In this document: in pieces, positions 1 through 9,499 of the stretch
How the letters are laid out: each line of letters starts with the position of its first letter
How positions within the stretch are numbered: the first letter of the stretch is position 1
Source: Burkholderia sp. 9120
GTDB lineage: Bacteria; Pseudomonadota; Gammaproteobacteria; Burkholderiales; Burkholderiaceae
Assembly (NCBI RefSeq): GCF_000745015.1
Contig: NZ_JQNA01000002.1
Location: forward strand, 1,612,001-1,676,000
Direction of reading: 5' to 3'
Length of the DNA: 64,000 nt
Notes under the pieces: generated by a model
What the model was told of the DNA's origin: nothing
What the model saw: the letters and a program-made list of their open reading frames with translations, nothing else
Databases searched by the model: none
Position numbers and translations under genes: made by a program

Positions 1-309
1 GAGCCGGTAGAGTCCGACCACGAGGATCAGATATTCCTTGTAGACGACCGACACCACCACCGCAATCAGCAGATAGAGCGGTGCCAGTTTCACGCGCAGC
101 GCAGTGGCCTCGCCCCACGCCCTTCTGCCGGCCAGGATCGCTACGCCGTGCTGCATGGAAAACAGCAGGTAAAGCGGCGCCGCGTAGGCAAGCGCCGTCC
201 CCAACCTCGCAGAGTCCTGAAACGTTCCCAGATGGGAATACATCAGGACCAGCAATACCGTTGGCACATTAATAAATACGTTCGAAGCCAGTACCGAGAG
301 ATATCGCAT
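1..309 (-). CDS. Polysaccharide flippase-like membrane protein, N-terminal part (runs off the window)
   Basis: The minus strand is open from an ATG at 309 to the window edge, giving 103 residues beginning MRYLSVLASNVF. The fragment is strongly hydrophobic, with about four membrane segments (roughly residues 7-24, 38-55, 72-88 and 90-103), and the LMYSHLG region with the following segment is reminiscent of the N-terminus of Wzx/MOP-type polysaccharide exporters. It follows rfbC on the same strand, 108 bases downstream, so it is probably part of the same O-antigen or exopolysaccharide locus. Because the rest lies outside the window, the family call is an inference from hydrophobicity and context; another integral membrane protein of the locus, such as a Wzy polymerase, cannot be excluded. 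Confidence 0.5.
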   Translation of the reverse strand, partial: MRYLSVLASNVFINVPTVLLVLMYSHLGTFQDSARLGTALAYAAPLYLLFSMQHGVAILAGRRAWGEATALRVKLAPLYLLIAVVVSVVYKEYLILVVGLYRL

Positions 310-417
310 TATTTCCCCAACCAACCCTGCCAGCCCACCAATCGACGCAACGTGTTCAATCCAGTATGGGTGGCAACAACAGGGCCTGATTGCGCCGCAA
401 GCGCGAACAAGGCCTAT

Positions 418-960
418 TTATCCCAGCACATCCGCCAGTGCCGGAGCAATGGCGTCTTTCTGGGAAAGGTTCGGCTGCACGCTGACCGGCCATTCGATAC
501 CAATGCTGGGATCGTCCCAGCGGATCGAGCGCTCGTGTTCCGGTGAATAGTAGTTGTCCGTCTTGTAGAGAAATTCAGCCTCATCCGACAGCACCAGGAA
601 TCCGTGCGCGAACCCGCGCGGAATCCACATCTGCCGCTTGTTTTCGGCGGACAGATGCGCACCGACCCATTGGCGGAATGTCGGCGAATCGGGGCGAATG
701 TCCACGGCCACGTCGAACACCTCGCCTTTGACGGCGCGCACGAGCTTGCCCTGTTCCATCGGGTCGATCTGAAAATGCAGCCCGCGCAGCACACCCTTCG
801 CGCTCAGCGAATGGTTGTCCTGAACAAACTCGACGCTCCGTCCGACGGCCGCATTGAATCGCTGCTGATGAAAGCTTTCGTAAAAAAATCCGCGCGCGTC
901 GCCGAACACTTTCGGTTCGACGATCAGCACTTCGGGAATGGTTGTAGGGATGATATTCAT
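418..960 (-). CDS. rfbC: dTDP-4-dehydrorhamnose 3,5-epimerase
   Basis: This 180-residue protein is the usual length for RmlC, the cupin-fold enzyme that epimerises C3 and C5 of dTDP-4-keto-6-deoxy-D-glucose, the third step of dTDP-L-rhamnose synthesis. Diagnostic sequence includes [10 protein letters not shown] near residues 21-30, VLRGLHFQ carrying the expected catalytic histidine, [14 protein letters not shown], and [14 protein letters not shown] with the conserved tyrosine. The ATG overlaps the stop of rfbA by four bases (ATGA), which indicates translational coupling. It is the last of the four rfb genes. Family assignment is secure. Confidence 0.96.
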   Translation of the reverse strand: MNIIPTTIPEVLIVEPKVFGDARGFFYESFHQQRFNAAVGRSVEFVQDNHSLSAKGVLRGLHFQIDPMEQGKLVRAVKGEVFDVAVDIRPDSPTFRQWVGAHLSAENKRQMWIPRGFAHGFLVLSDEAEFLYKTDNYYSPEHERSIRWDDPSIGIEWPVSVQPNLSQKDAIAPALADVLG

Positions 961-1838
961 GCCGTCCTCTCGTCTTTCAGCAGGCGCAACAGGTACTGCC
1001 CATAGCCGCTCTTGGCCAGCGGCTGCGCGAGTTTGTCGACTTGCGCGCTATCGATGAAACCCTGCCGCCACGCGATCTCTTCCGGACAAGCAATCTTGAG
1101 TCCTTGCCGGTGCTCGAGGGTCGCAATGAACTGCCCCGCTTCGAGCAGGCTGTCATGCGTGCCCGTGTCGAGCCATGCATAGCCGCGCTCCATGATCTGC
1201 ACGCTGAGCTGGCCGCGCTCGAGATAAGCCTGATTCACCGCCGTGATCTCCAGTTCGCCGCGCGCGCTGGGCGTCACCGCCTTGGCGATATCGACCACCT
1301 GGTTGTCATAGAAATAAAGCCCGGTCACCGCGAAACCGCTCTTCGGCACCGCCGGTTTTTCTTCGATGCTGACGGCTTTGCCGCTCGCGTCGAAGGCGAC
1401 CACGCCGTAGCGCTCCGGATCCTGCACGTGATAAGCAAAGACCGTGGCGCCGTCAGGCTGCGCATCGGCTTCGCCCAGCAGGCCTTGCAAGTCGTGACCG
1501 TAAAAGATGTTGTCGCCCAGCACCAACGCGCTCGGCGAATTACCCACGAACTGCTCGCCGATGATGAAGGCCTGCGCCAGTCCATCCGGCGAAGGCTGTA
1601 CCGCGTACTGGAGGTTGATACCCCAGGCGCTGCCGTCACCGAGCATCTCCGCAAAACGCGGCGTGTCCTGCGGCGTGGAGATGACCAGGATGTCGCGAAT
1701 CCCCGCCAGCAGGAGCGTGGACAGCGGATAGTAGATCATCGGCTTGTCGTACACGGGCAGCAGTTGCTTCGACACCGATCGGGTGATCGGATAAAGCCGC
1801 GTGCCGGAACCGCCGGCGAGGATTATGCCTTTGCGCAT
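957..1838 (-). CDS. rfbA: Glucose-1-phosphate thymidylyltransferase
   Basis: A 293-residue RmlA enzyme, the normal size, which makes dTDP-glucose from dTTP and glucose-1-phosphate, the committed step towards dTDP-L-rhamnose. The N-terminal nucleotide-binding signature is [20 protein letters not shown] at about residues 9-28. [16 protein letters not shown] and the region around [14 protein letters not shown] are also typical of the family. It starts 11 bases after the rfbD stop and overlaps rfbC by four bases, inside a tight rfbB-rfbD-rfbA-rfbC operon. dTDP-L-rhamnose normally feeds back on this enzyme; that is family knowledge, not seen here. Confidence 0.97.
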   Translation of the reverse strand: MRKGIILAGGSGTRLYPITRSVSKQLLPVYDKPMIYYPLSTLLLAGIRDILVISTPQDTPRFAEMLGDGSAWGINLQYAVQPSPDGLAQAFIIGEQFVGNSPSALVLGDNIFYGHDLQGLLGEADAQPDGATVFAYHVQDPERYGVVAFDASGKAVSIEEKPAVPKSGFAVTGLYFYDNQVVDIAKAVTPSARGELEITAVNQAYLERGQLSVQIMERGYAWLDTGTHDSLLEAGQFIATLEHRQGLKIACPEEIAWRQGFIDSAQVDKLAQPLAKSGYGQYLLRLLKDERTA

Positions 1839-1849
1839 GGTGCGAATGA

Positions 1850-2767
1850 TCAGGAGAGGATCTGGTCGAGCAGGAAATCAACGCCCTGCTGCCAGTCCGG
1901 AAGGTGGATGTCGAAATTCGCTCGCAGCTTACCGGTATCCAGACGCGAATTAGCCGGACGCGGTGCGGGCAGCGGGTAAGCGCTGGACGGGATCGCCTCG
2001 ATGTGCGCCGGGTCCACTTTCAGCTCGACGCCGCGCGCCGCGGCGTTACGCAGTACTTCGGTCGCATAGCCGTGCCAACTGGTTTCGCCGCCTGCGGCCA
2101 GATGGTAGACGCCCGCCGCAAAGGCTTCGCGCCGGCCATGCAGCCAATGGCGCGCCACGATCTGCGCGGTGACGTCGGCGATCAGCGCGGCCGTGGTCGG
2201 CGCGCCGAACTGATCGGCGATGACGCGCAGGCTGTGGCGCTCGCGGCCCAGCTTCAGCATGGTCCTGGCGAAGTTGCCGCCATGCGCGCCGGCCACCCAG
2301 CAGGTGCGCAGGACCAGCGCCGTCGCACCCGACTCAGCGACGGCCTGCTCGCCGGCCAGCTTGCTTTTGCCGTACACAGATTGCGGATTCACTGCATCGG
2401 TTTCGACATACGGGCCGTCTTTGCTCCCGTCGAACACGTAATCGGTCGAGTAATGCACCAGCAGGCTACCGAGCGCCTTGGCCTGCGCAGCGAGTACGCC
2501 GGGCGCAATGCCGTTGATCGCCCAGGCGGTATCGGCGTCGGTCTCCGCCTTGTCGACCGCCGTGTAGGCGGCGGCATTGACGATCACGTCGGGACGCCAT
2601 TGCTCGACTACGCGGCGCAATTCGTCGGGACGCGACAAATCGCAAGCCGTACGGTCGAGCGCGATCACGCGGCCCAACGGCGCGAGACTGCGGCGCAACT
2701 CGAAGCCGACCTGGCCATTGCTACCCGTCACGAGCAAGGTGGGAATGCGCGTTGCCTCAGGCTGCAT
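1850..2767 (-). CDS. rfbD: dTDP-4-dehydrorhamnose reductase
   Basis: RmlD catalyses the last step of dTDP-L-rhamnose synthesis, NAD(P)H-dependent reduction of dTDP-4-keto-L-rhamnose. The protein is an extended short-chain dehydrogenase with GSNGQVG near residues 15-21, STDYVFDG, and the catalytic YGKSK. I chose the ATG at 2767 (305 residues, starting MQPEATRIP) because the Rossmann strand follows closely; a start ten codons upstream at 2797 is also open. The chosen start lies inside the last codons of rfbB (11-base overlap), consistent with coupled translation. The 305-residue length suits the family. Confidence 0.95.
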   Translation of the reverse strand: MQPEATRIPTLLVTGSNGQVGFELRRSLAPLGRVIALDRTACDLSRPDELRRVVEQWRPDVIVNAAAYTAVDKAETDADTAWAINGIAPGVLAAQAKALGSLLVHYSTDYVFDGSKDGPYVETDAVNPQSVYGKSKLAGEQAVAESGATALVLRTCWVAGAHGGNFARTMLKLGRERHSLRVIADQFGAPTTAALIADVTAQIVARHWLHGRREAFAAGVYHLAAGGETSWHGYATEVLRNAAARGVELKVDPAHIEAIPSSAYPLPAPRPANSRLDTGKLRANFDIHLPDWQQGVDFLLDQILS

Positions 2768-3812
2768 AATGCTTCGCCAGCCAGTTCCGGTATTCACCGG
2801 TCATCACGTCCTGCACCCAGGGCTGGTTGTCCAGATACCATTGCACGGTTTTGCGCAGACCCGTTTCGAACGTTTCGGCCGGTTTCCAGCCGAGTTCGCG
2901 CTCGAGCTTGCGAGCGTCGATCGCATAGCGCCGGTCATGGCCGGGGCGATCCTTGACGAACGTGATCTGCTCCCGATACGAGCCGGCCTGCTTCGGGCTC
3001 AGTTCGTCGAGCAGGTCACACAGCGTATGCACCACGTCGAGATTGGTCTTTTCGTTCCAGCCGCCCACATTGTAGGTTTCGCCCGGCTTACCGCGTGCCA
3101 GCACTTCGCGAATCGCCGCGCAATGATCGCCGACGTATAGCCAATCGCGCACATTCAAGCCGTCGCCGTAGACAGGCAAAGCTTTGCCTCCCAACGCGCT
3201 AGCGATCACCATGGGGATCAGCTTTTCGGGAAAGTGGTACGGACCGTAGTTGTTCGAACAATTCGTGGTCAGTGTGGGCAGACCATACGTGTGATGGTAA
3301 GCGCGCACCAGATGATCCGCGCCGGCCTTGGTTGCCGAATACGGGCTGTTCGGCGCGTACGGCGTGGTTTCCGAGAATTGCGGGTCGGTCGGCGACAGCG
3401 AGCCGAACACTTCGTCGGTGGACACGTGCAGGAAGCGGAATGCAGCCTTGTCCGCATCGTTCAGCGTGTTCCAGTAAGAGCGGGCGGCTTCGAGCAACGT
3501 GAACGTGCCGACCACGTTGGTCTGCACGAAATCGGCCGGGCCGTGGATCGAGCGGTCCACATGGCTCTCGGCGGCGAAATGCAGCACCGCGCGCGGCTTG
3601 TGTTCGGCAAACAGCGCGTCCAGCGTGGCACGATCGCAGATATCGGCGCGCACGAAGACATGCAGGGGATTGTCCTGTTGCGATTTGAGCGTGCTCAGAT
3701 TGCCGGCGTAGGTCAGCTTGTCGACGTTCAGCACTGCTTCGCCTGAGCCATCGAGCCAGTCGAGCACGAAATTGGCGCCGATAAAACCGGCGCCGCCCGT
3801 TACCAGGATCAT
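2757..3812 (-). CDS. rfbB: dTDP-glucose 4,6-dehydratase
   Basis: RmlB converts dTDP-glucose to dTDP-4-keto-6-deoxyglucose. The 351-residue protein has the NAD-binding GGAGFIG at residues 6-12, STDEVFG at 131-137, and the catalytic YSATK at 158-162, all diagnostic. The start at 3812 is preceded on the minus strand by AGAAGGG at proper spacing; upstream in-frame starts lack this. It is the first gene of the rfbBDAC operon, the same order as in enterobacterial O-antigen clusters. A perfect TATAAT on the minus strand about 150 bases upstream may be part of its promoter. Confidence 0.97.
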   Translation of the reverse strand: MILVTGGAGFIGANFVLDWLDGSGEAVLNVDKLTYAGNLSTLKSQQDNPLHVFVRADICDRATLDALFAEHKPRAVLHFAAESHVDRSIHGPADFVQTNVVGTFTLLEAARSYWNTLNDADKAAFRFLHVSTDEVFGSLSPTDPQFSETTPYAPNSPYSATKAGADHLVRAYHHTYGLPTLTTNCSNNYGPYHFPEKLIPMVIASALGGKALPVYGDGLNVRDWLYVGDHCAAIREVLARGKPGETYNVGGWNEKTNLDVVHTLCDLLDELSPKQAGSYREQITFVKDRPGHDRRYAIDARKLERELGWKPAETFETGLRKTVQWYLDNQPWVQDVMTGEYRNWLAKHYAA

Positions 3813-4356
3813 GAATTTCCCTTCTAGATGTTGATGGCGGACCGGGTTCGCCTCACCGGTTCTGCACACCCTGCGTGGTGGTTTCGTTCTCGTCGACGTG
3901 GCGGCGGCCGCTGCTCATAAAGGGCAGACACTCATTCGCCGACTTTATGACGCCCCCAGATTATAAAGCTGTCCCGGGCAAAAACCAGAACCCTAACAAC
4001 TTGAAACAGCTTGACAAATCGGTCGCATAGCAGCCGGCTCTCGCCGCCATGCCCGGCGAATGAGGAAACCCTGACTCGGTGTACGCAAGGGCGTTGTATC
4101 GCCAGCTGGAGCGCCCTTTCAGGCAGACAGGAAAAGCTGATGACCCAAATTGGGCGACCGCCCTGTCATGCCGACAGGCGACATGGCGCCACGAAAAGCA
4201 TGGGATGAAATACCGAAAACGAAAGGCTGACGGTAGCGAGCAGAAAGCTGAAAGGGAATCGGAACGTATCCGTGGGAATTCAGCGGGCGGAAGACGCTGG
4301 ATTCGACCGGCCAGCGTCGAGCGCACTCAATGCGCCACACCGCGACCGTGGGCCGC
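3813..4356. other. Intergenic region between rmd-like gene and rfbB
   Basis: This stretch of about 540 bases separates two minus-strand genes. It is less GC-rich than its flanks. It holds the candidate -10 box for rfbB and a NotI-like palindrome near 3903. An open frame on the minus strand at 3961-4326 codes for a cysteine- and serine-rich sequence without recognisable domain, start signal or codon bias, so I do not call it a gene. No tRNA or clear terminator was recognised. Confidence 0.5.
3960..3965 (-). promoter_or_regulatory. Candidate -10 box upstream of rfbB
   Basis: On the minus strand this hexamer reads TATAAT, a perfect sigma70 -10 box, 148 bases upstream of the rfbB start. At 16-17 bases further upstream only a poor -35 (TGGTTT or CTGGTT) is found, so the call rests mainly on the -10 match and the position. 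The leader it would produce is fairly long and has no recognised structure. Confidence 0.35.
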
Positions 4357-5283
4357 TCAGGCCGCCAGCATCCAGCGCAGCGTCTCCATGAACGGAATCG
4401 ACTCGACCGCCGGCGCCAGCGAGCGCAGCTTCGCCGGAGACCCGGCCAGCATCTTGACGTCGGTTTGCCGCACAAAGGCGGGATTGATCTGAATCTCGAG
4501 CTCGTGACCGGTCAGTTCGCTCGCCGCGCCCAGGATCTCGCGCAACGTGTACGGCGTACCCGTGCAGACGTTGACCGTCTCGGACGACACGTCGGACGCG
4601 AGCAGCGCCTCATACGCCCCCGCCACATAGCGCACGTCGGAGAAATCACGCGCCACATCGATATTACCCAGTTCGATCTGCGGCTCACGCCGCGCGAAAT
4701 GCTCGACGATCTTCGGCACGAGGAAGTTCGACGTCTGCCCGCGCCCCGTGTAGTTGAACGGCCGCGCGATCAGGATCGGCAGGCGGTCGAACCAGGTGCG
4801 CACCATGGTTTCCATCGCCGCCTTGCTGGCCGCATAGTGATTGACCGGCGTGACCGGGAAACTTTCGTCGATCGCGTCGCTGGTCACATTGCCGTAGACG
4901 TTCGCACTGCTCGCAATCAACAGCTTGCGCGGCGTGTGGCCGACCGCCGCGCAGGCCTCCAGCAGATTCAGCGTGCCGATCACGTTGACGCGGTAAAAGT
5001 CGAGCGGATCGTTATGCCCGACGAAGCTGATCGCCGCCAGATGGACGATATAGTCGGGCCGCGCGATCTCGATCACGCGCCGGCAGGCGTCCGGCGACGT
5101 GATGTCCAGACGCAGGCATGTAGGCGTTTCCTGCGCGTCGCGCGCACCGACCGTTTCGATCACGGTGTGGCCGCGACCCAGCAGTTTCTCGACCAGATAG
5201 CGGCCGGTAAAACCACTTGCACCGGTCACGAGGGTGCGGAGGGGTGGCTGCGGCTGAGACGGCGACATGCTTGCTGTATTCAT
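4357..5283 (-). CDS. rmd: NAD-dependent epimerase/dehydratase, GDP-6-deoxy-D-mannose reductase-like
   Basis: A 308-residue extended short-chain dehydrogenase with GASGFTG near the N-terminus and the catalytic YAASK in NHYAASKAAMETM. The combination with LARPFNYTGRGQ, FLVPKIVEHFARRE and DVARDFSDVRYV closely fits RMD, which reduces GDP-4-keto-6-deoxy-D-mannose to GDP-D-rhamnose. The ATG at 5283 was chosen because the upstream open sequence (to 5400) is arginine/alanine-rich and atypical. No gmd gene, which should supply the substrate, is in the window. It lies upstream of rfbBDAC on the same strand but 540 bases away. A GDP-mannose dehydratase or UDP-sugar epimerase is the alternative. Confidence 0.75.
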   Translation of the reverse strand: MNTASMSPSQPQPPLRTLVTGASGFTGRYLVEKLLGRGHTVIETVGARDAQETPTCLRLDITSPDACRRVIEIARPDYIVHLAAISFVGHNDPLDFYRVNVIGTLNLLEACAAVGHTPRKLLIASSANVYGNVTSDAIDESFPVTPVNHYAASKAAMETMVRTWFDRLPILIARPFNYTGRGQTSNFLVPKIVEHFARREPQIELGNIDVARDFSDVRYVAGAYEALLASDVSSETVNVCTGTPYTLREILGAASELTGHELEIQINPAFVRQTDVKMLAGSPAKLRSLAPAVESIPFMETLRWMLAA

Positions 5284-5491
5284 GAGAGACGTCCTGTTGT
5301 ATTGCAATATCACGGGCAGCTTGCGGCGCGCGCGGGCGGCGGCCAGCGCGCCTTGCGCCACCGGCCTCGCCGGCCGTGCGGTGCGATATTCGTGCATCAA
5401 ACCGACTATTATGTCACGCTAGCATGTTGCACTGCTCAACGCGGCACGACTCGTGCGTCACCGCGTGGTTCGAACCGTACTCACTTCCTCG

Positions 5492-6370
5492 ATGACACCC
5501 GCCACCACGCCTTCCTCCACCTCCCAGCCCCCTCTCGCACCGCTCGCGTTCGGCGATCTGCAAGGCTGCCGCAAGCCGTTCCAGCAACTGTTGGCCAAGG
5601 CCGCGCCGCCGGCCGGCACGCCGCTGTGGTTCGCCGGCGACCTGATCAACCGCGGCGCCGAATCGCTCGCCACGCTGCGCGACATCATCGCGCTCGGCGA
5701 ACATGCGGTGCCGGTGCTGGGCAATCACGATCTGCATCTGCTGTCGGTATCGGCGGGGATTCGCAAGCTGAAGAAGGGCGACACGATCGCCGAGATTCTC
5801 GCCGCGCCGGACGCCGACGACCTGCTCGAATGGGTCCGCCACCGCCCGCTCGCGCACTTCGAGCACGGCATGCTGATGGTGCATGCGGGCGTCCTGCCGC
5901 AATGGGACGCGAACCTGACCATGGAACTCGCCGACGAGTTGCAGCGGGCGCTGCGCGCGCCGAACTGGAAAGAGACGCTGGCCGGGTTATACGGCAACGA
6001 GCCGAATCGCTGGACCCCGAATCTGAAGGGCATCGAGCGGCTGCGTCTAACGTGCAGCACGTTGACGCGCATCCGTTTCTGCAACGCCGAAGGCGTAATG
6101 GATTTCAGCAGCAGCGGCGCACTGAGCGCGGCGCCGCCGGGTTGCATGCCGTGGTTCGACGTGCCGTCGCGCAAGACCGCCAATGTCACCGTGGTGTTCG
6201 GCCATTGGGCCGCGCTCGGTTTAACCGTGCGCGACAACCTGGTTGGACTCGACTCGGGTTGCGTCTGGGGTGAAAAACTGTCGGCCGTGCGGCTGACGCA
6301 AAACCCCGCGGAACGCACCTTGACCCAGGTCGATTGCGAGAGTTGCCGCGTACCGGGCGGCGGTAACTAG
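5492..6370 (+). CDS. apaH: Symmetrical diadenosine tetraphosphatase
   Basis: A 292-residue calcineurin-like metallophosphoesterase. ApaH cleaves Ap4A symmetrically to two ADP, controlling alarmone levels and RNA cap-like modifications. The metal-binding blocks are GDLQGC near the N-terminus, FAGDLINRG, VLGNHDLHLL and VHAGVLPQWD, followed by FGHWAALGL near the C-terminus. The family order GD..GD..GNHD..H..GH is complete. No strong ribosome-binding site precedes the ATG at 5492; a start 13 codons earlier at 5453 is possible. Its TAG stop lies within a CTAG shared with the converging acyltransferase gene. Confidence 0.93.
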   Translation: MTPATTPSSTSQPPLAPLAFGDLQGCRKPFQQLLAKAAPPAGTPLWFAGDLINRGAESLATLRDIIALGEHAVPVLGNHDLHLLSVSAGIRKLKKGDTIAEILAAPDADDLLEWVRHRPLAHFEHGMLMVHAGVLPQWDANLTMELADELQRALRAPNWKETLAGLYGNEPNRWTPNLKGIERLRLTCSTLTRIRFCNAEGVMDFSSSGALSAAPPGCMPWFDVPSRKTANVTVVFGHWAALGLTVRDNLVGLDSGCVWGEKLSAVRLTQNPAERTLTQVDCESCRVPGGGN

Positions 6371-7143
6371 GAGAGTTCTTCCGCCGCCACCGCGCCGACA
6401 GTCGCCGTGCCGCCCTGCATGGCCCGCAACGCCGACGCGATCACCCCTTCCGCCTGCGCGGCCAGCGTGCGTCGGTCCGCGCCCGGCGGAATCGCCGCGC
6501 CGACATAGACATGCGCGGTCAACGGGCCGCCGCTCAACAGCAGATTCAGCGAATCGGCCAGCGAGAGGTCATCGATATAAGCCGGCGAGGTGGATTGCCG
6601 GCCCTGCGCGTCCTCGTACATGATGCAAAGCGGCTGCACCGGCGCCGCCGCCGACACGGCCGCCTGAAACATATTCGCGTGGAACGGCAGCAGCGCGAGT
6701 CCGCTCGACGTCGTGCCTTCCGGAAACACGCACATCAGTTCGCCCGTGCTCAGACGCTCGGCCAACTCATGCATGATCCGCTTCGCATCGCTGCGCTTCT
6801 CACGCTGAATGAACACGGTGCCGAGTTGCTGCGCGAGCCAGCCGACCACCGGCCATTGCCGGATCTCCGCCTTCGAAACAAACGGCGTCGGCCGCCACGC
6901 ATTGATCACGTAGATGTCGATCCACGAGATGTGATTAGCGACCACCAGCGCGCCGCGTTCGAGCCGCGCTGCGTCGTTATGCACGACGAGCTTCATGCCG
7001 CACAAACGCAGCATTTTCAGCGACCACTGGCGATTCAGCGCCTCGCGCGTAGCAGCGTCGGCTTTGGGGAAACGTGTCGCCACGGTCCACATGCCGTGCA
7101 GCAGATGCGCGACGAGACGGGCCTTGCGTAACGCGAGCTTCAT
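6367..7143 (-). CDS. 1-acyl-sn-glycerol-3-phosphate acyltransferase family protein
   Basis: A 258-residue PlsC-type acyltransferase, which makes phosphatidic acid from lysophosphatidic acid at the inner face of the cytoplasmic membrane. Motif I is present as NHISWID (NHxxxxD form) and the substrate-binding motif as VFPEGTTSSG, with VFIQRE between them. The N-terminus (MKLALRKARLVAHLLHG) is amphipathic and may bind membrane. It begins 37 bases after the pyrC-like gene on the same strand, so it is probably cotranscribed with the pyrimidine operon. Its stop codon overlaps the apaH stop in a palindromic CTAG. An ornithine-lipid or other acyltransferase of the same family cannot be ruled out. Confidence 0.88.
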   Translation of the reverse strand: MKLALRKARLVAHLLHGMWTVATRFPKADAATREALNRQWSLKMLRLCGMKLVVHNDAARLERGALVVANHISWIDIYVINAWRPTPFVSKAEIRQWPVVGWLAQQLGTVFIQREKRSDAKRIMHELAERLSTGELMCVFPEGTTSSGLALLPFHANMFQAAVSAAAPVQPLCIMYEDAQGRQSTSPAYIDDLSLADSLNLLLSGGPLTAHVYVGAAIPPGADRRTLAAQAEGVIASALRAMQGGTATVGAVAAEELS

Positions 7144-7180
7144 GGTCGGAGCTTTCCGTAACTGGGCGATGCCGCGGATA

Positions 7181-8461
7181 TTAGCGCTGTTCGAACGCGA
7201 CGTGACCGGCCACGACCGTCGCGCGCACACGCGCCGGCAGTTCGTAGCCGAGGAACGGCGTGTTGTGCCCCTGGCTCTTCAACGCGCGCGGCTCGACGCG
7301 CCAGTGCGCGTGACGATCGAACACGCACAGGTCGGCCACGCCGCCCACGACGAGGCGGCCAGCTTCCTGCAAGTCCAGCACGTCGGCGGGCGCTGTCGTG
7401 ATGCGGTTCAGCGCCTTGGCAAGCGGCACACCCGCTTCGTCGGCCCATTTCACCGTCAGCGACAGGAACAGCTCCAGGCCGGTTGCGCCCGGCGTGGCTT
7501 CGGCGAACGGCAGCAGCTTTTCGTCGTCGTCGACCGGCGTGTGATCGGAGCAGATCGCGTCGATGGTGCCGTCGACCAGACCCGCGCGGATCGCTTCGCG
7601 ATCGCGTTGCTGACGCAGCGGCGGATCGAGGCGGAACTGCGCGTCGAAATAGCCGATGTCGAGATCGATCAGATGCACGTGATTGACGGTAACGTCGCAC
7701 GAAACCGGCAGGCCTTCGGCCTTGGCCGCGCGCATCAGTTCGATGCCCGCCGCCGACGACACATGCGACAGATGCACCCGCGCGCCGGTCACGCGCACGA
7801 GTTCGAAGATCGTATGCAGCGCGATGGTTTCAGCCGACACCGGCACGCCCGACAAGCCCATTCGCGAAGCCAGCGCGCCGCTGGCGGCCACGCCGCCCTT
7901 GCCGAGGTATGCATCCACCGGACGCAGCCACACGGTGTAGCCGTAGGTCCTCGCGTATTGCAGCGCGCGCATCAGCACCTGCGTGTCGACCACCGGCACA
8001 TCGGCCTGCGAAAAACCGATGCAGCCCGCTTCGGTCAACTCGACCATCTCGGTGATGACCTGGCCTTTGAGGCCGACCGTCAACGCGCCGAGCGGATACA
8101 CATGCGCCTGGTTCAGATTGCGCGCGCGGAACTTGAGCATCTCGACGAGGCCCGGTTCGTCGAGCGTCGGATCGGTGTCCGGCGGACAGACGAGGCTCGT
8201 CACGCCGCCCGCGAGCGCGGCGGCCATTTCGGATTCGAGCGTCGCCTTGTGTTCGTAGCCCGGCTCGCGCAAACGCGCGGACAGGTCAACCAGACCCGGC
8301 GCGATGTGCAAGCCCTTCGCGTCGATCGTTTTCGCTGCGTGGAAATCGGCCGGTGCGTGACCGATCGCGACGACCTTGCCCGCTGCGATAAAAATGTCCT
8401 GCTGCTGTTCGGTGCCCGCTACCGGATCGATCAGCGTGCCGCCTTGAATATGAATCTTCAT
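7181..8461 (-). CDS. pyrC': Dihydroorotase-like protein, probably the non-catalytic PyrC' subunit
   Basis: A 426-residue amidohydrolase of dihydroorotase type, 12 bases downstream of pyrB. Active enzymes carry the metal ligands as HxH before LREPG; here the sequence is VDLSARLREPG (residues 58-68), with both histidines replaced by Ser61 and Arg63. Other family blocks remain (HLSHVSSAAG, CSDHTPVDDDEK, GHNTPFLGYELP). In pseudomonads the equivalent PyrC' is inactive and needed for assembly of the aspartate carbamoyltransferase holoenzyme. By analogy this protein is likely structural, with an active dihydroorotase encoded elsewhere. That last statement is inference. Confidence 0.88.
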   Translation of the reverse strand: MKIHIQGGTLIDPVAGTEQQQDIFIAAGKVVAIGHAPADFHAAKTIDAKGLHIAPGLVDLSARLREPGYEHKATLESEMAAALAGGVTSLVCPPDTDPTLDEPGLVEMLKFRARNLNQAHVYPLGALTVGLKGQVITEMVELTEAGCIGFSQADVPVVDTQVLMRALQYARTYGYTVWLRPVDAYLGKGGVAASGALASRMGLSGVPVSAETIALHTIFELVRVTGARVHLSHVSSAAGIELMRAAKAEGLPVSCDVTVNHVHLIDLDIGYFDAQFRLDPPLRQQRDREAIRAGLVDGTIDAICSDHTPVDDDEKLLPFAEATPGATGLELFLSLTVKWADEAGVPLAKALNRITTAPADVLDLQEAGRLVVGGVADLCVFDRHAHWRVEPRALKSQGHNTPFLGYELPARVRATVVAGHVAFEQR

Positions 8462-8473
8462 GCGCTGCCTTTA

Positions 8474-9499
8474 TTAATCGTGATTACCCGCGACGATTCC
8501 CATCACCGCCATCCGCACCGCGATACCGAACGTCACCTGGTTCAGAATCACCGACTGCGGACCGTCGGCCACCTGCGAATCGATTTCCACGCCACGGTTC
8601 ATCGGCCCCGGGTGCATCACAATCGCGTCCGGCGCGGCGAGCGCGAGGCGCTCCGGCGTCAGGCCCCAGCTCTTGAAGTACTCCTGCGCCGACGGCAGCA
8701 ACGCGCCGCTCATCCGCTCGTTCTGCAGACGCAGCATGATGATCACGTCGACGTCTTTCAGGCCTTCGTCGAGGTTGTGGAACACTTGCACGCCCATCTG
8801 TTCGAGACCGCCCGGCAGCAGCGTGCGCGGACCGATCGCGCGCACTTCCGGCACGCCGAGCGTGGTCAGTGCGTGAATGTCCGAGCGCGCGACCCGCGAA
8901 TGCAGAATGTCGCCGACAATCGCCACGCGCAGCTTCGTGAAGTCTTTCTTGTAGTGGCGGATCGTGTACATGTCGAGCAGACCCTGGGTCGGGTGTGCGT
9001 GACGGCCGTCGCCGGCATTGATCACGTGCACGTGCGGCGCGCAATGCTGGGCAATCAGGTACGGCGCGCCGCTCGATGCGTGACGCACCACGAACATGTC
9101 CGCATGCATCGCCGACAGGTTGTTGATCGTGTCGAGCAGCGACTCGCCCTTGCTGGTCGACGACGCGTTGATGTTCAGATTCAACACGTCCGCCGAGAGC
9201 CGCGTGGCGGCGATTTCGAAGGTGGTGCGCGTGCGGGTCGAGTTCTCGAAGAACAGGTTGAACACCGACTTGCCGCGCAACAGCGGCACCTTCTTCACTT
9301 CACGATCGGTGACGCTGACGAATTGGTCGGCGGTATCGAGAATGTGATTGACGATCGCCTTCGGCAAACCCTCGATCGACAACAGATGTTTGAGCTCGCC
9401 GTTTTTCGTGAGCTGCGGGTTGCCCTTCAGGAAGCCATAGCGAAAGCGCTCGGTGGCGCTGTCGGCGGAATCCTTGGAGGCCTGGGTGGCGGTGTTCAT
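8474..9499 (-). CDS. pyrB: Aspartate carbamoyltransferase catalytic chain
   Basis: A 341-residue enzyme that condenses carbamoyl phosphate with aspartate, the first committed step of pyrimidine synthesis. The carbamoyl-phosphate signature is [11 protein letters not shown] at residues 85-95, followed by [11 protein letters not shown] and [11 protein letters not shown]. It is about 30 residues longer at the N-terminus than the E. coli chain, as in pseudomonad-type enzymes, where the extension takes part in binding PyrC' and regulators. The 224-base region upstream, before pyrR, contains a GC-rich stem candidate but no clear terminator. No pyrI regulatory-chain gene is present. Confidence 0.96.
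   Translation of the reverse strand: MNTATQASKDSADSATERFRYGFLKGNPQLTKNGELKHLLSIEGLPKAIVNHILDTADQFVSVTDREVKKVPLLRGKSVFNLFFENSTRTRTTFEIAATRLSADVLNLNINASSTSKGESLLDTINNLSAMHADMFVVRHASSGAPYLIAQHCAPHVHVINAGDGRHAHPTQGLLDMYTIRHYKKDFTKLRVAIVGDILHSRVARSDIHALTTLGVPEVRAIGPRTLLPGGLEQMGVQVFHNLDEGLKDVDVIIMLRLQNERMSGALLPSAQEYFKSWGLTPERLALAAPDAIVMHPGPMNRGVEIDSQVADGPQSVILNQVTFGIAVRMAVMGIVAGNHD

Noticed and set aside
3961..4326. 121-codon minus-strand frame in the rmd-rfbB gap
   Set aside because: No ribosome-binding site, odd Cys/Ser/Arg composition and no recognisable family.
4330..6273. 647-codon open frame on the plus strand
   Set aside because: It runs antisense through the rmd-like gene and out of frame through apaH, is very Arg-rich, and has no domain. 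It is a GC-driven shadow frame.
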